Counted from the first letter of the stretch, positions 34,401 through 42,680 are shown. The stretch: 64,000 nt of DNA from Rahnella inusitata_A (GCF_965118895.1 NZ_CBCPJJ010000011.1:55724-119723), one strand, 5' to 3'. Notes: generated by a model from the sequence alone, not told the origin. Numbers and translations: made by a program.

Positions 34401-34541
34401 TACGCTGTTGTCAGTAGCCATCGTCAATCGATCGGCATATGTCGTGGTGAGATCACCGGTAAATCCGTCGTTTTTTAAGGCTTCCAAAAAATCGAGCACC
34501 AGCTGGATGACACCCGGCGCCTGAGAAATCTGTGGGATCAT
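31485..34541 (-). CDS. ydiJ: FAD/Fe-S D-2-hydroxyacid dehydrogenase-like protein YdiJ
   Basis: Large flavoprotein fused to an iron-sulfur domain, of the GlcD-GlpC-like type; E. coli YdiJ has been linked to D-2-hydroxyglutarate oxidation. It has 1018 residues, equal to E. coli. Order: PCMH-type FAD-binding domain (about 30-280, TPRGGGTGTNGQSLN), FAD-oxidase C domain (to about 560), a 4Fe-4S domain (CLACKACSTQCPIKIDVPG, about 675-693) and a C-terminal CCG-type heterodisulfide-like region (SVGCCGMAGTYGHE). ATG 34541 gives the family start MIPQISQAPGV; a start 12 codons upstream was rejected. Confidence 0.94.
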   Translation of the reverse strand: MIPQISQAPGVIQLVLDFLEALKNDGFTGDLTTTYADRLTMATDNSVYQLLPDAVLFPLATSDVALIARLAGQERFKTLVFTPRGGGTGTNGQSLNRGIVVDMSRHMNRILDINIEQGWVKVEAGVIKDQLNDYLRPLGYFFSPELSTSNRATLGGMINTDASGQGSLVYGKTSDHVLGVRAIVLGGDMLDTTAIPAALADKLGEEDSVIGRIYRTVLDSCRDNRALVIEKFPKLNRFLTGYDLRHVLSDDLQTFNLTRILTGSEGSLAFITEARLNITPIPKVRRLVNIKYDSFNSALRNAPFMVEAKALSVETVDSKVLNLAREDIVWHSVREYIKDVDGKDMQGLNIVEFAGDDADLIEAQVSALCERLDGLMSDQEGGVIGYQICADLAGIERIYNMRKKAVGLLGNAKGQAKPLPFAEDTCVPPQHLADYIVEFRALLDSHNLSYGMFGHVDAGVLHVRPALDMCDPQQEMLLKQISDEVVALTAKYGGLLWGEHGKGFRAEYSPAFFGEELFHELRRIKTAFDPDNRLNPGKICAPLDCDEPMMKVDAAKRGTLDRRIPLEVRQSFRGAMECNGNGLCFNFDVKSPMCPSMKITGSRIHSPKGRAGLVREWLRLLSEQGVDPLALENALPEKGLSFRTLIDRTRNTWHANKGEYDFSHEVKEAMSGCLACKACSTQCPIKIDVPGFRSRFLQLYHTRYLRPARDHFVASVESYAPLMAKAPKLFNFFLKQPWVREMSRKSIGMVDLPLLSTPTLREQLLGHRASMMTLEQLEKISPAQRGEYVLVVQDPFTSFYDAQVVADFIRLIEKLGLKPVLLPFSPNGKAQHIKGFLQRFAKTAKKTSQFLNRVAQLGMPLVGVDPALVLCYRDEYKEILGEARGSFQVQLVHEWLDTWLAERPAQQQSGEPWYLFGHCTESTALPTSGKQWGDIFARYGAKLENVSVGCCGMAGTYGHETKNLQNSLGIYELSWHTSLQRLPRQRCLATGYSCRSQVKRIEGNGVRHPLQALLEIIP

Positions 34542-34700
34542 TGAATTATGACTCTGTCTTTGTTGTATGCCTGGCAAGCGCTAAGCGATTTGCCGGATCT
34601 GCGAGGCAGATCCACCCTGTTCTTTACCCAGATTAAAAACTAACATACTTCTTTTTTAAGCGCTCCGTCTGGTTAACCATTGTTGCATTTGTTTCATGAC

Positions 34701-34755
34701 GCGCCGCAAAACGCACGTTTAGCAACAGCGTGTTGCAACTAAATTTGCGGTGCGC
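34701..34755. promoter_or_regulatory. Nested dyad in the ydiJ-ydiK divergent gap
   Basis: An outer repeat GCGCCGCAAA (34701-34710) / TTTGCGGTGCGC (34744-34755) surrounds an inner perfect one GCAACA-GCG-TGTTGC (34722-34736). It looks like an operator or stable hairpin; the cognate factor is unknown. The whole gap is 331 bases and contains no gene. Confidence 0.5.
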
Positions 34756-34872
34756 TATCCAAAACCAACCGAATGTTCCATGCTTATGCATGACAACTGC
34801 CGGAACGCAGTGTCGCTATTTTTTGGAGGCTCAAGGCTGATGCCTCTTCGTTTATCCTTTTGAGAAACATGA

Positions 34873-35970
34873 ATGAATCTCCCAATTAAACGTTATGACT
34901 TACCACAAATTATGTTTGGGGTGCTGTTTATTGCGCTGATGACTATCGCCAGTATCTGGATAGTGCAGCCCTTTATTCTGGGCTTTGCCTGGGCAGGCAT
35001 GGTGGTCATTGCCACCTGGCCGCTTATGATCAAACTACAGCGCATTATGTGGGGACGACGCTTCCTTGCTGTCATCGTCATGACGCTGTTACTGATCTTG
35101 CTATTCGTGTTACCCATCGCTTTACTGGTCAGCAGCGCAATCGAGAATGGCGCGCCGCTGGTGGCTCTTGCGGGAAATCCATCGACCCTGCATATGCCTG
35201 ATTTCAACTGGCTGAACTCGATTCCGCTGATCGGCCACAAACTCTATTCCGGCTGGCATGCGCTGATTAATGGTGGTGGTAATGTCCTGATGACTAAAGT
35301 GCAGCCTTACGTCGGGCAAACCGCATCGTGGTTCCTGACACAGGCCGGGCATCTGGGTCGCTTTATCGTCCACTGTTCGCTGATGCTGTTATTCAGCGCC
35401 TTGCTGTATAGCCGTGGTGAGCAGGTTGCGATGGGGATCCGTCACTTCGCCGTTCGTCTGGCCGCTGAACGTGGTGATGCGGCTGTCATCCTTGCGGGTC
35501 AGGCGATTCGCGCCGTGGCACTGGGTGTGGTCGTGACGGCCATTGTGCAATCGGTTCTCGGCGGTATCGGGTTGGCCATTGCCGGTATACCTTACGCCAC
35601 CGTATTAACCGTGGTGATGTTCGTTTGCTGCGTGGCGCAAATCGGTCCATTGCTGGTGCTCATCCCGGCCATTATCTGGCTGTACTGGTCGGGCGATAAC
35701 ACATGGGGCACCGTGCTGCTGGTATGGAGTTGCGTGGTAGGTTCTCTTGATAACGTACTACGACCAGTGCTTATCCGCATGGGAGCAGATTTACCCATGC
35801 TACTCATCCTCTCCGGCGTTATCGGTGGCCTGTTTGCTTTCGGAATGATAGGTCTGTTTATCGGCCCGGTAGTACTCGCCGTGTCGTACCGCCTGATTTC
35901 ACTGTGGGTACACGAAGCGCCAGAGCCTGAATCAGATCCGGTAGAAGCGCTAAAAGCTCTCGACGACTAA
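34873..35970 (+). CDS. ydiK: AI-2E family transporter-like membrane protein YdiK
   Basis: Polytopic inner membrane protein of the AI-2 exporter/UPF0118 (TqsA-like) superfamily; its substrate is unknown. It has 365 residues (E. coli 370). About eight hydrophobic segments are seen: paired helices near the start (ALMTIASIWIVQPFILGFAW, AVIVMTLLLILLFVLPIALL), a central periplasmic part (about 85-150) and a C-terminal bundle with GADLPMLLILSGVIGGLFAFG. It is divergent from ydiJ, with rprA and convergent ppsA downstream. Confidence 0.92.
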   Translation: MNLPIKRYDLPQIMFGVLFIALMTIASIWIVQPFILGFAWAGMVVIATWPLMIKLQRIMWGRRFLAVIVMTLLLILLFVLPIALLVSSAIENGAPLVALAGNPSTLHMPDFNWLNSIPLIGHKLYSGWHALINGGGNVLMTKVQPYVGQTASWFLTQAGHLGRFIVHCSLMLLFSALLYSRGEQVAMGIRHFAVRLAAERGDAAVILAGQAIRAVALGVVVTAIVQSVLGGIGLAIAGIPYATVLTVVMFVCCVAQIGPLLVLIPAIIWLYWSGDNTWGTVLLVWSCVVGSLDNVLRPVLIRMGADLPMLLILSGVIGGLFAFGMIGLFIGPVVLAVSYRLISLWVHEAPEPESDPVEALKALDD

Positions 35971-36113
35971 TCACTCAGTACCTTTCTAAATGCCCGGTGT
36001 TGTCTCAGACAAATAAAAGAGAAGATACCGGGCACTGTTATTCCTTTCAAATTCTGCCCCGCCGCTCATCTCTTAAAATATTCAAGAATTATTCAAGTGA
36101 GAATAAAATCTAT

Positions 36114-36159
36114 TAGGAGGATTCTTACAGACTAAATACCTTGAGAAACCTAGTATTAT
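36114..36159 (+). promoter_or_regulatory. RcsB box and -10 of rprA
   Basis: TAGGAGGATTCTTA at 36114-36127 matches the RcsAB box (TAGGAATATTCTTA in this orientation) at 12 of 14 bases. A TATTAT -10 element at 36154-36159 follows at the spacing expected for RcsB activation. rprA is a classic RcsB target. Confidence 0.75.
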
Positions 36160-36165
36160 CAACAG

Positions 36166-36271
36166 TTCGGATTTCAACCCACTGATATATATACACGCTT
36201 TCCCCTAAAAGCATGTATACCCCAAATTGCTGTGTGTAGTCTTTGCCTGTCTTCGAGACGGGCTTTTTTTT
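36166..36271 (+). ncRNA. rprA: Regulatory small RNA RprA
   Basis: Hfq-dependent sRNA that activates rpoS translation and links Rcs signalling to the general stress response. The segment AATTGCTGTGTGTAGTCTTT (36225-36244) is identical to the 3' part of E. coli RprA. The terminator stem GCCTGTC/GACGGGC (36245-36263) with eight T residues follows. The location between ydiK and ppsA is conserved. The 5' half is diverged; the 5' end is inferred from the -10 element and may be off by a few bases. Confidence 0.9.
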
Positions 36272-36348
36272 ATCTAAAACCTCCCTCTTTGTAATTTTAA
36301 TCTCAACACTACCTCTCCCATTTTTTGCAGAGAAAACATTTATTCCAT

Positions 36349-36382
36349 AAAAAAACCATCGTTTTTACACGATGGTTTTTTG
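36349..36382 (-). terminator. Terminator of ppsA
   Basis: AAAAACCATCG / CGATGGTTTTT stem with an 8-base loop; the minus strand carries a T run, 27 bases after the ppsA stop. Confidence 0.9.
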
Positions 36383-36408
36383 AACATTTAAATTATGGCT
36401 TTAAGACT

Positions 36409-38784
36409 TTATTTATCTGCCAGTGCCAGCCAGGTTTGCACCACCGTATCCGGATTCAGGGACAAACTGTCGATCCCTTCATCCATCAGCCATTGGGCGA
36501 AGTCCTGATGATCGGATGGGCCCTGCCCGCAAATACCAACGTATTTTCCCTGTTTCTTGGCGGCCTTAATCGCCATCGACAAAAGTGCTTTAACGGCTTC
36601 ATTGCGCTCATCGAAGAGTTCAGACACGACGCCTGAATCACGATCGAGGCCGAGCGCCAGTTGTGTCATGTCGTTTGAACCGATAGAGAAACCATCAAAG
36701 TGCTCAAGGAATTGATCCGCCAGCAACGCATTGGATGGGATCTCACACATCATGATGACCTTTAGGCCGTTTTCACCGCGTTTAAGTCCCTGACGTGCCA
36801 GTTCGGCCACCACAGCTTCCGCCTGTGTCACGGTACGTACGAACGGGATCATGACTTCGACATTGGTCAGATCCATGTCATTACGTACCCGTTTCATCGC
36901 CTCACATTCTAACGCAAAGCAATCGCGGAAGCTGTCAGAGACGTAACGTCCCGCGCCACGGAAACCGAGCATCGGATTTTCTTCGTGCGGTTCATACTTC
37001 TCGCCGCCGACCAGATTGGCGTATTCATTGGATTTAAAATCTGACAAACGCACGATAACGCGCTTAGGCCAGAAAGCGGCACCCAGTGTTGCAATCCCTT
37101 CGGTCAGGCGCGCCACATAGTATTCGCGCGGGCTGCTGTAACCCTGAATCAGTTTGCTGATTTCAGCCTGCAACTCCGGCGTTTGTTGGTCAAACTCCAG
37201 CAAAGCTTTAGGATGCACACCAATCATGCGGTTAATGATGAATTCCAGACGCGCCAGCCCGACCCCTTCATTAGGCAAACAGGCGAAATCAAATGCGCGA
37301 TCGGGATTACCGATATTCATCATGATTTTCAGCGGCAATTTAGGCAGTTCATTGACTTCGGAACTTTGCACCGTAAAGTCCAGTTCATCCTGATAGACGT
37401 AACCGGTATCCCCTTCAGAGCAAGACACAGTGACTTTTTGGTTTTCTTTCAGTTTTTCTGTTGCGTCGCCGCAACCTACCACCGCAGGGATCCCAAGTTC
37501 GCGGGCAATAATCGCCGCGTGACAAGTACGCCCGCCGCGGTTTGTCACAATCGCTGACGCTTTTTTCATGATCGGTTCCCAGTCCGGATCAGTCATGTCC
37601 GTAACCAGCACATCTCCGGCTTTAACGTGATGCATTTCGCTGATGTCATGAATGATTTTGACCGGCCCGGCACCGATACGATGACCAATTGCACGGCCTT
37701 CCACCAGAACTTTACTGCTGCCGTTGAGCTGGTAGCGCTCCATGACCTGACCGTTTGAACGAACGGTCTCCGGCCGCGCCTGCACGATATACAACTTACC
37801 GTTGTGACCGTCTTTCGCCCATTCGATATCCATCGGGCGACCGTAATGTTTTTCGATAAGCAATGCCTGACGTGCCAGTGCCTGAATTTCGTCATCCGTC
37901 AGCGAGAATTGCGTGCTGAGTTCTGCGGGTACATCTTCAATCTGTACCTGTTTGCCATGTTCCTGACTCGGGGCATACACCATACGGATTTTCTTGGAAC
38001 CCATAGTACGGCGCACGATCGCAGGTTTATTTTTGGCAAGCGTTGGTTTGTGTACATAAAACTCGTCCGGGTTTACTGCGCCCTGCACCACCATTTCGCC
38101 CAGACCGTAGGCTGAAGTGATAAAAACCACCTGATCAAAACCGGATTCCGTATCAATGGTGAACATCACCCCCGCGGCCGCAAGATCGGAACGCACCATG
38201 CGCTGAACACCGGCCGAGAGCGCCACGCCGCGATGGTCATAGCCCTGATGCACGCGATAGGAAATCGCACGATCATTGAATAGAGAGGCATACACATGTT
38301 TCACGGCAATCAGTACCGCATCAAAGCCCTGTACGTTCAGGAAGGTTTCCTGCTGCCCGGCGAAAGACGCATCAGGCATATCTTCGGCAGTGGCAGAAGA
38401 ACGTACGGCAAAGGAAGCGTCAGGTTCGCCTTCCGAAAGCTGCTGATAGGCCTCGCGGATTGACACTTCCAGCTCAGGCTGGAAAGGCGTCTCGATGATC
38501 CACTGGCGAATTTGCGCCCCCGCCTGCGTCAGTTGAGCAATATCATCAACGTCGGTTTTATCCAGTAACTCATGAATACGATGGTTAACGCCACTTTGAT
38601 CAAGAAAATCATTAAACGCCTGAGAAGTGGTGGCAAAACCATTAGGGACAGAGACCCCTAATTCAGACAAATTAGTGATCATTTCCCCGAGGGATGCGTT
38701 CTTGCCCCCGACTTTATCAACGTCGTTCATACCCAGTTGGTTGTACCAGATAACATTGCGTAAATCGGGATCGAGATGAGCCAT
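36409..38784 (-). CDS. ppsA: Phosphoenolpyruvate synthase
   Basis: Gluconeogenic conversion of pyruvate plus ATP to phosphoenolpyruvate, AMP and phosphate. It has 791 residues (E. coli 792). Order: N-terminal ATP-grasp domain (about 10-340; SFAVRSSATAEDMPDASFAGQQ), mobile phosphohistidine domain with GGRTCHAAIIARELGIPAV (His about 420), and the C-terminal PEP-utilising TIM barrel with GSNDMTQLALGLDRDSG. It is divergent from its regulator gene ppsR. A Cra-like site lies about 150 bases upstream, fitting Cra activation. Confidence 0.97.
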   Translation of the reverse strand: MAHLDPDLRNVIWYNQLGMNDVDKVGGKNASLGEMITNLSELGVSVPNGFATTSQAFNDFLDQSGVNHRIHELLDKTDVDDIAQLTQAGAQIRQWIIETPFQPELEVSIREAYQQLSEGEPDASFAVRSSATAEDMPDASFAGQQETFLNVQGFDAVLIAVKHVYASLFNDRAISYRVHQGYDHRGVALSAGVQRMVRSDLAAAGVMFTIDTESGFDQVVFITSAYGLGEMVVQGAVNPDEFYVHKPTLAKNKPAIVRRTMGSKKIRMVYAPSQEHGKQVQIEDVPAELSTQFSLTDDEIQALARQALLIEKHYGRPMDIEWAKDGHNGKLYIVQARPETVRSNGQVMERYQLNGSSKVLVEGRAIGHRIGAGPVKIIHDISEMHHVKAGDVLVTDMTDPDWEPIMKKASAIVTNRGGRTCHAAIIARELGIPAVVGCGDATEKLKENQKVTVSCSEGDTGYVYQDELDFTVQSSEVNELPKLPLKIMMNIGNPDRAFDFACLPNEGVGLARLEFIINRMIGVHPKALLEFDQQTPELQAEISKLIQGYSSPREYYVARLTEGIATLGAAFWPKRVIVRLSDFKSNEYANLVGGEKYEPHEENPMLGFRGAGRYVSDSFRDCFALECEAMKRVRNDMDLTNVEVMIPFVRTVTQAEAVVAELARQGLKRGENGLKVIMMCEIPSNALLADQFLEHFDGFSIGSNDMTQLALGLDRDSGVVSELFDERNEAVKALLSMAIKAAKKQGKYVGICGQGPSDHQDFAQWLMDEGIDSLSLNPDTVVQTWLALADK

Positions 38785-39294
38785 GAAACAATCCTTTCTT
38801 AATATTCAGTAGGAGAGCAGAGAGTCGTAATTCAGTCACAGTCAAATGACTTAATGTCCTTTAACTACATGTCCTTTAAAACACGCGGTCATTTCGAGAC
38901 TAGCATATTGATCCATAAGAACAGGACAGGTGAATCGATCCAGCAAATCAAACTATTTTTGTTTCGGATAATTCCACTGCGGCTTTGAATCCCCTTCCTA
39001 TCTAAATCTCATAATTCCTTATGAATCAGTGATGAACCACCGGACATTTCGTCATGAACACTACGCTACCAAAGAAGCTGACGCGCTGCTGAAGCAAATC
39101 AAAAAGGTGCGGGATAACGCGAAAAAATTAAAATCCCATTTCATTTATTACAGTCATTTTGCGCAGTATCTCGCAGCAATGAACTTAAGAATGCCCGTCC
39201 GGAGAAATAGCCTTTTTATTTAGTGAATTTCTGGTTATTACTAAACGGGTTCCCGTAAGGGATAAGGCAAACAGAAAGAAATCAGGAGCGGTGA
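38785..39294. other. ppsA-ppsR divergent control region
   Basis: This 510-base gap has no convincing gene. The Cra-like site is at 38931-38942. An 11-base direct repeat ATGTCCTTTAA lies at 38854-38864 and 38869-38879 in the ppsA leader. A 64-codon frame at 39029-39223 has no ribosome-binding site and was not accepted. Confidence 0.45.
38931..38942. promoter_or_regulatory. Cra (FruR)-like site upstream of ppsA
   Basis: TGAATCGATCCA matches the Cra palindrome TGAATCGATTCA at 11 of 12 bases. It is 147 bases upstream of the ppsA start, consistent with the known activation of ppsA by Cra. Confidence 0.65.
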
Positions 39295-40116
39295 GTGGAC
39301 AGATGTGTGTTTTACATTTCCGATGGCACTGCAATTACGGCGGAAGTTTTAGGCCATGCCGTGCTGTCACAATTTCCGGTGAATGCGACCACCTATTCCC
39401 TGCCCTTCGTAGAAAGTGAAGCGAGGGCGAAAACGGTCGTTCAGCAGATCAATGACATATTTGCAAAATCCGGTGATCGCCCGCTGGTGTTCTATTCAAT
39501 CGTTTCGCCCGATATTCGCAATATCATTAAAGCCAGCGAAGGGTTTTGTCAGGACATCGTTCAGTCGTTGGTGGCACCGCTGCAAAATGAGCTCGGCGTG
39601 GAACCGACGCCCATTGCTAACCGCACACACGGGCTGACCGCCAGCAATATCACTAAATACGATGCCCGTATCGCCGCCATTGATTATACGCTGGCGCATG
39701 ATGATGGCATTTCGCTTCGTAATCTCGATCAGGCGCAGGTCATTTTGCTCGGCGTTTCCCGCTGCGGGAAAACACCGACCAGCCTTTATCTGGCGCTACA
39801 GTTTGGTATCCGTGCGGCCAACTACCCATTCACTGCCGATGATATGGATAACATTCAGCTGCCAGCCGCACTGAAACCCCATATGCATAAGCTATTCGGA
39901 CTGACGATTGATCCCGAACGCCTGACCGCGATTCGCCAGGAGCGTGTAGAAAATAGCCGTTATGCATCACTGCGCCAGTGCCGGATGGAAGTCTCTGAGG
40001 TAGAAGCACTTTTCCGCAAAAATCAAATCCGCTATCTCAACAGCACCAATTATTCTGTGGAAGAGATTGCAGCAAAGATTATGGACAGTTTCGGAATGAG
40101 TCGGCGCATGTTCTGA
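39295..40116 (+). CDS. ppsR: PEP synthase regulatory protein (PSRP, DUF299)
   Basis: Bifunctional ADP-dependent kinase and phosphate-dependent pyrophosphorylase that inactivates and reactivates PpsA by threonine phosphorylation. It has 273 residues (E. coli 277). The DUF299 fold shows a P-loop GVSRCGKT (153-160) and DDGISLRNLDQAQVILL before it. The start is GTG 39295 after AGGAG; E. coli PpsR begins four residues earlier. It is divergent from its target ppsA, with aroH downstream in the same direction, as in E. coli. Confidence 0.95.
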   Translation: MDRCVFYISDGTAITAEVLGHAVLSQFPVNATTYSLPFVESEARAKTVVQQINDIFAKSGDRPLVFYSIVSPDIRNIIKASEGFCQDIVQSLVAPLQNELGVEPTPIANRTHGLTASNITKYDARIAAIDYTLAHDDGISLRNLDQAQVILLGVSRCGKTPTSLYLALQFGIRAANYPFTADDMDNIQLPAALKPHMHKLFGLTIDPERLTAIRQERVENSRYASLRQCRMEVSEVEALFRKNQIRYLNSTNYSVEEIAAKIMDSFGMSRRMF

Positions 40117-40176
40117 CCCTTTTGCTGATGTGAGTGGCATAACCGGCCAACAGTGGTTGAATTCATCTGTTTTTGA

Positions 40177-40200
40177 GTTATTGTGATCGCCATCACTTCC
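40177..40200. promoter_or_regulatory. CRP-like site upstream of aroH
   Basis: TGTGA-TCGCCA-TCACT at 40182-40197 fits the CRP consensus TGTGA-N6-TCACA with one mismatch. It lies 46 bases before the aroH start. No TrpR operator of the E. coli aroH type was recognised in the same region. Confidence 0.5.
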
Positions 40201-40243
40201 CGGTATTCCTGCCGCAGAGAAGAATCAAATTTTAGAGAGCACC

Positions 40244-41290
40244 ATGTCACAAACAGATGAGCTGCGTACGACGCGCATCGACAGCCTGATTACGCCTCAG
40301 GCACTGGCAGATAAATTGCCAATATCCACGTCGGTCGCCCAACACGTGATGGCATCACGTAAACGTATTGAAAAAATAATTACCGGTGAAGACCCGCGCC
40401 TGCTGGTAGTGATCGGCCCTTGCTCGATTCACGATATTGAAGCTGCTATTGATTACGCCGGAAAGCTGAATGTGCTGCGTGAAAAATATCAGGATCGTCT
40501 TGAAATCGTGATGCGTACCTATTTTGAGAAACCCCGCACCGTGGTCGGCTGGAAAGGCCTGATTTCTGATCCCGAACTTAACGGTTCATGCCGTGTTAAT
40601 GATGGTATAGAACTGGCGCGTAAGGTTCTGCTGGCGGTCAATCAGTTGGGTATTCCGACGGCGACCGAATTCCTGGATATGGTCATCGGCCAGTACATCG
40701 CTGATCTGATAAGCTGGGGCGCTATCGGCGCACGTACTACGGAGAGCCAGATCCACCGTGAAATGGCGTCTGCATTGTCCTGTCCGGTTGGCTTTAAGAA
40801 CGGCACTGACGGCAACACACGTATCGCAATTGATGCCATGCGCTCTTCACGCACCAGCCATATGTTCCTGTCACCTGATAAAAACGGTCAGATGACCATT
40901 TACCGTACTGCCGGCAATCCTTACGGCCATGTGATCATGCGTGGCGGTAAGAAACCGAATTATCATGCTGAAGACCTGGAACAGGCTTGCCTGAACCTGG
41001 CGGAGTTTGACCTGCCGCAGCGGCTGGTGGTGGATTTCAGCCACGGTAACTGCCAAAAGCAACACAAACGTCAGTTGGATGTGGCCGCGGATATTTGCGA
41101 ACAAATCCGCGGCGGTTCGACCGCTGTCGCGGGCATCATGGCGGAAAGTTTCCTGATTGAAGGCACACAGCCTGTCGCCACCAACAAACCTCTGGTTTAC
41201 GGAAAATCGATCACTGACCCTTGCCTGGGCTGGGAAGATACCGAAACGCTGCTAGCGATGCTGGCAGAGGCGACAGATAGCCGGTTCTGA
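40244..41290 (+). CDS. aroH: 3-deoxy-7-phosphoheptulonate synthase, AroH type
   Basis: First step of the shikimate pathway, condensing PEP and erythrose 4-phosphate to DAHP. It has 348 residues, equal to E. coli AroH. Family motifs include VVIGPCSIHD, ARTTESQIHREMASALSCPVGFKNGTDGN and DFSHGNCQKQH. Position after ppsR and overall similarity favour the Trp-sensitive isoenzyme AroH over AroF/AroG; the inhibitor specificity itself cannot be read from the sequence. Confidence 0.93.
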   Translation: MSQTDELRTTRIDSLITPQALADKLPISTSVAQHVMASRKRIEKIITGEDPRLLVVIGPCSIHDIEAAIDYAGKLNVLREKYQDRLEIVMRTYFEKPRTVVGWKGLISDPELNGSCRVNDGIELARKVLLAVNQLGIPTATEFLDMVIGQYIADLISWGAIGARTTESQIHREMASALSCPVGFKNGTDGNTRIAIDAMRSSRTSHMFLSPDKNGQMTIYRTAGNPYGHVIMRGGKKPNYHAEDLEQACLNLAEFDLPQRLVVDFSHGNCQKQHKRQLDVAADICEQIRGGSTAVAGIMAESFLIEGTQPVATNKPLVYGKSITDPCLGWEDTETLLAMLAEATDSRF

Positions 41291-41323
41291 TCGGTTGTGC
41301 TGGTAAAAGCGTAAAAACACCCT

Positions 41324-41349
41324 GGGCGACATTTTTGTTGCCCTTTTTT
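41324..41349 (+). terminator. Terminator of aroH
   Basis: GGGCGACA / TGTTGCCC stem (one G-T pair) followed by six T residues, 33 bases after the aroH stop. Confidence 0.85.
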
Positions 41350-41490
41350 GTGCCTCTGCCTTGCTCACCTCCCCTTTCGCAACGCCCTGCCAGCAGCAAT
41401 CCCCTTAGGTTATCCCACGGTATTTAAAGGGCTATTTGCCAGAAATTACATTCTGCCAACAAAAATTTTCTTGATGTGTTTCTGCAATGA

Positions 41491-41509
41491 TTTGATAATG
41501 ATTATCAAA
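41491..41509. promoter_or_regulatory. Fur box upstream of hmuS
   Basis: TTTGATAATGATTATCAAA is a 19-base palindrome broken only at its centre and agrees closely with the Fur consensus GATAATGATAATCATTATC. It is about 140 bases upstream of hmuS and predicts iron-repressed expression of hmuSTUV. Confidence 0.82.
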
Positions 41510-41645
41510 TTGATATTAATTCCCATTACCACCAAGCAAGCCAGCTTGGGCCTTTGGGGATAATATTTTACAAATCATTCACATAACAGCTCAAATTTTT
41601 ATCTGCCCAATGGCGGATGATATTTAAGACTACGAGGAAACAGCC

Positions 41646-42680
41646 ATGCTTTCTGTTCACTATCAAGATTATTTACAGGCCAAAGAAGCGAATCCAGGTA
41701 AATATGCCCGTGATCTGGCTGAAATTCTTGGCATCAGCGAAGCCGAATTAGCGGCCTTACGCGTTTCTCACGATGCAGCAAAACTGAAGGTTGATGCGCG
41801 TACTCTGCTGGCCGCGCTGGAAAGCGTCGGTGGAACGAAATCCATTACACGTAACGACTATGCTGTTCACGAGCAGCAAGGCCATTATGCAAACCAGCAT
41901 CTGAACGGCCATGCCGGGTTAATTCTCAATCCACGCGCGTTGGATCTGCGCTTGTTCCTGCAACACTGGGTGCACATTTTCAGCATGACGGAATCAACTC
42001 CGCGCGGCGATAGGCACAGCATTCAGTTTTTCGATGCCCAGGGCGACGCGGTGCATAAGGTCTATACCACCGATGAAACGGATATGGCGGTATGGAATGC
42101 GTTGGTGGCTCAGTACAAAACCGATATTAATGCGTCGTTGCAACTGGAAGCCGTACCGGCAATTCCGGTGGTCAACACCGCCGATACCAATACTCTGGAT
42201 GCCGAATGGCGCGCAATGACCGACGTTCATCAGTTCTTCCAGCTTCTGAAACGCCATGATGTAACCCGCCAGCAGGCTTTCAAAGCGGTAGGTGACGATC
42301 TGGCATGGCGTGTTGAAAACGGTTCTCTTACCCGTTTGCTGAATATCGCTAAAGACGATCAGAACGAGATCATGATTTTTGTTGGCAACAAAGGCTGCGT
42401 GCAGATCTTTACCGGCCAGATCGAAAAAGTGATGCCACACGGTGAATGGATCAACGTCTTTAACCAGCGCTTCACGCTGCATTTGGTAGAAAGCGCCATT
42501 GCCGAAAGCTGGATCACCCGCAAACCAACTAAAGATGGTTTCGTCACCAGCCTGGAACTGTTCGCCGCCGACGGCACACAGATAGCCCAACTTTACGGTC
42601 AGCGTACCGAGGGCACGCCGGAGCAAACTCTGTGGCGCGAACAACTGGCTCAGCTCCGCAACGAAGGCGTTGCCGCATGA
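41646..42680 (+). CDS. hmuS: Haemin-degrading/haemin transport factor HmuS
   Basis: Cytosolic haem-binding protein of the HemS/ChuS family that accepts or degrades imported haem. It has 344 residues. The protein is an internal duplication of two similar halves (about 1-170 and 185-344), the second marked by FVGNKGCVQIFTGQIEKV and FNQRFTLHLVESAIAESW. The start follows ACGAGGAAACAGCC. First gene of a tight cluster with the ABC importer hmuTUV. Iron release from haem is the probable role. Confidence 0.93.
   Translation: MLSVHYQDYLQAKEANPGKYARDLAEILGISEAELAALRVSHDAAKLKVDARTLLAALESVGGTKSITRNDYAVHEQQGHYANQHLNGHAGLILNPRALDLRLFLQHWVHIFSMTESTPRGDRHSIQFFDAQGDAVHKVYTTDETDMAVWNALVAQYKTDINASLQLEAVPAIPVVNTADTNTLDAEWRAMTDVHQFFQLLKRHDVTRQQAFKAVGDDLAWRVENGSLTRLLNIAKDDQNEIMIFVGNKGCVQIFTGQIEKVMPHGEWINVFNQRFTLHLVESAIAESWITRKPTKDGFVTSLELFAADGTQIAQLYGQRTEGTPEQTLWREQLAQLRNEGVAA

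Larger units (their letters stand above)
41291..41645. other. aroH-hmuS intergenic region with Fur box
   Basis: This 355-base gap holds the aroH terminator (41324-41349) and a Fur box (41491-41509). No hemP/ydiE reading frame, which sits after aroH in E. coli, and no TonB-dependent receptor gene was found. Confidence 0.7.

Noticed and set aside
39029..39223. 64-codon frame between ppsA and ppsR
   Set aside because: No ribosome-binding site, no recognisable motif and skewed Lys-rich composition; it lies in the control region of two divergent genes.
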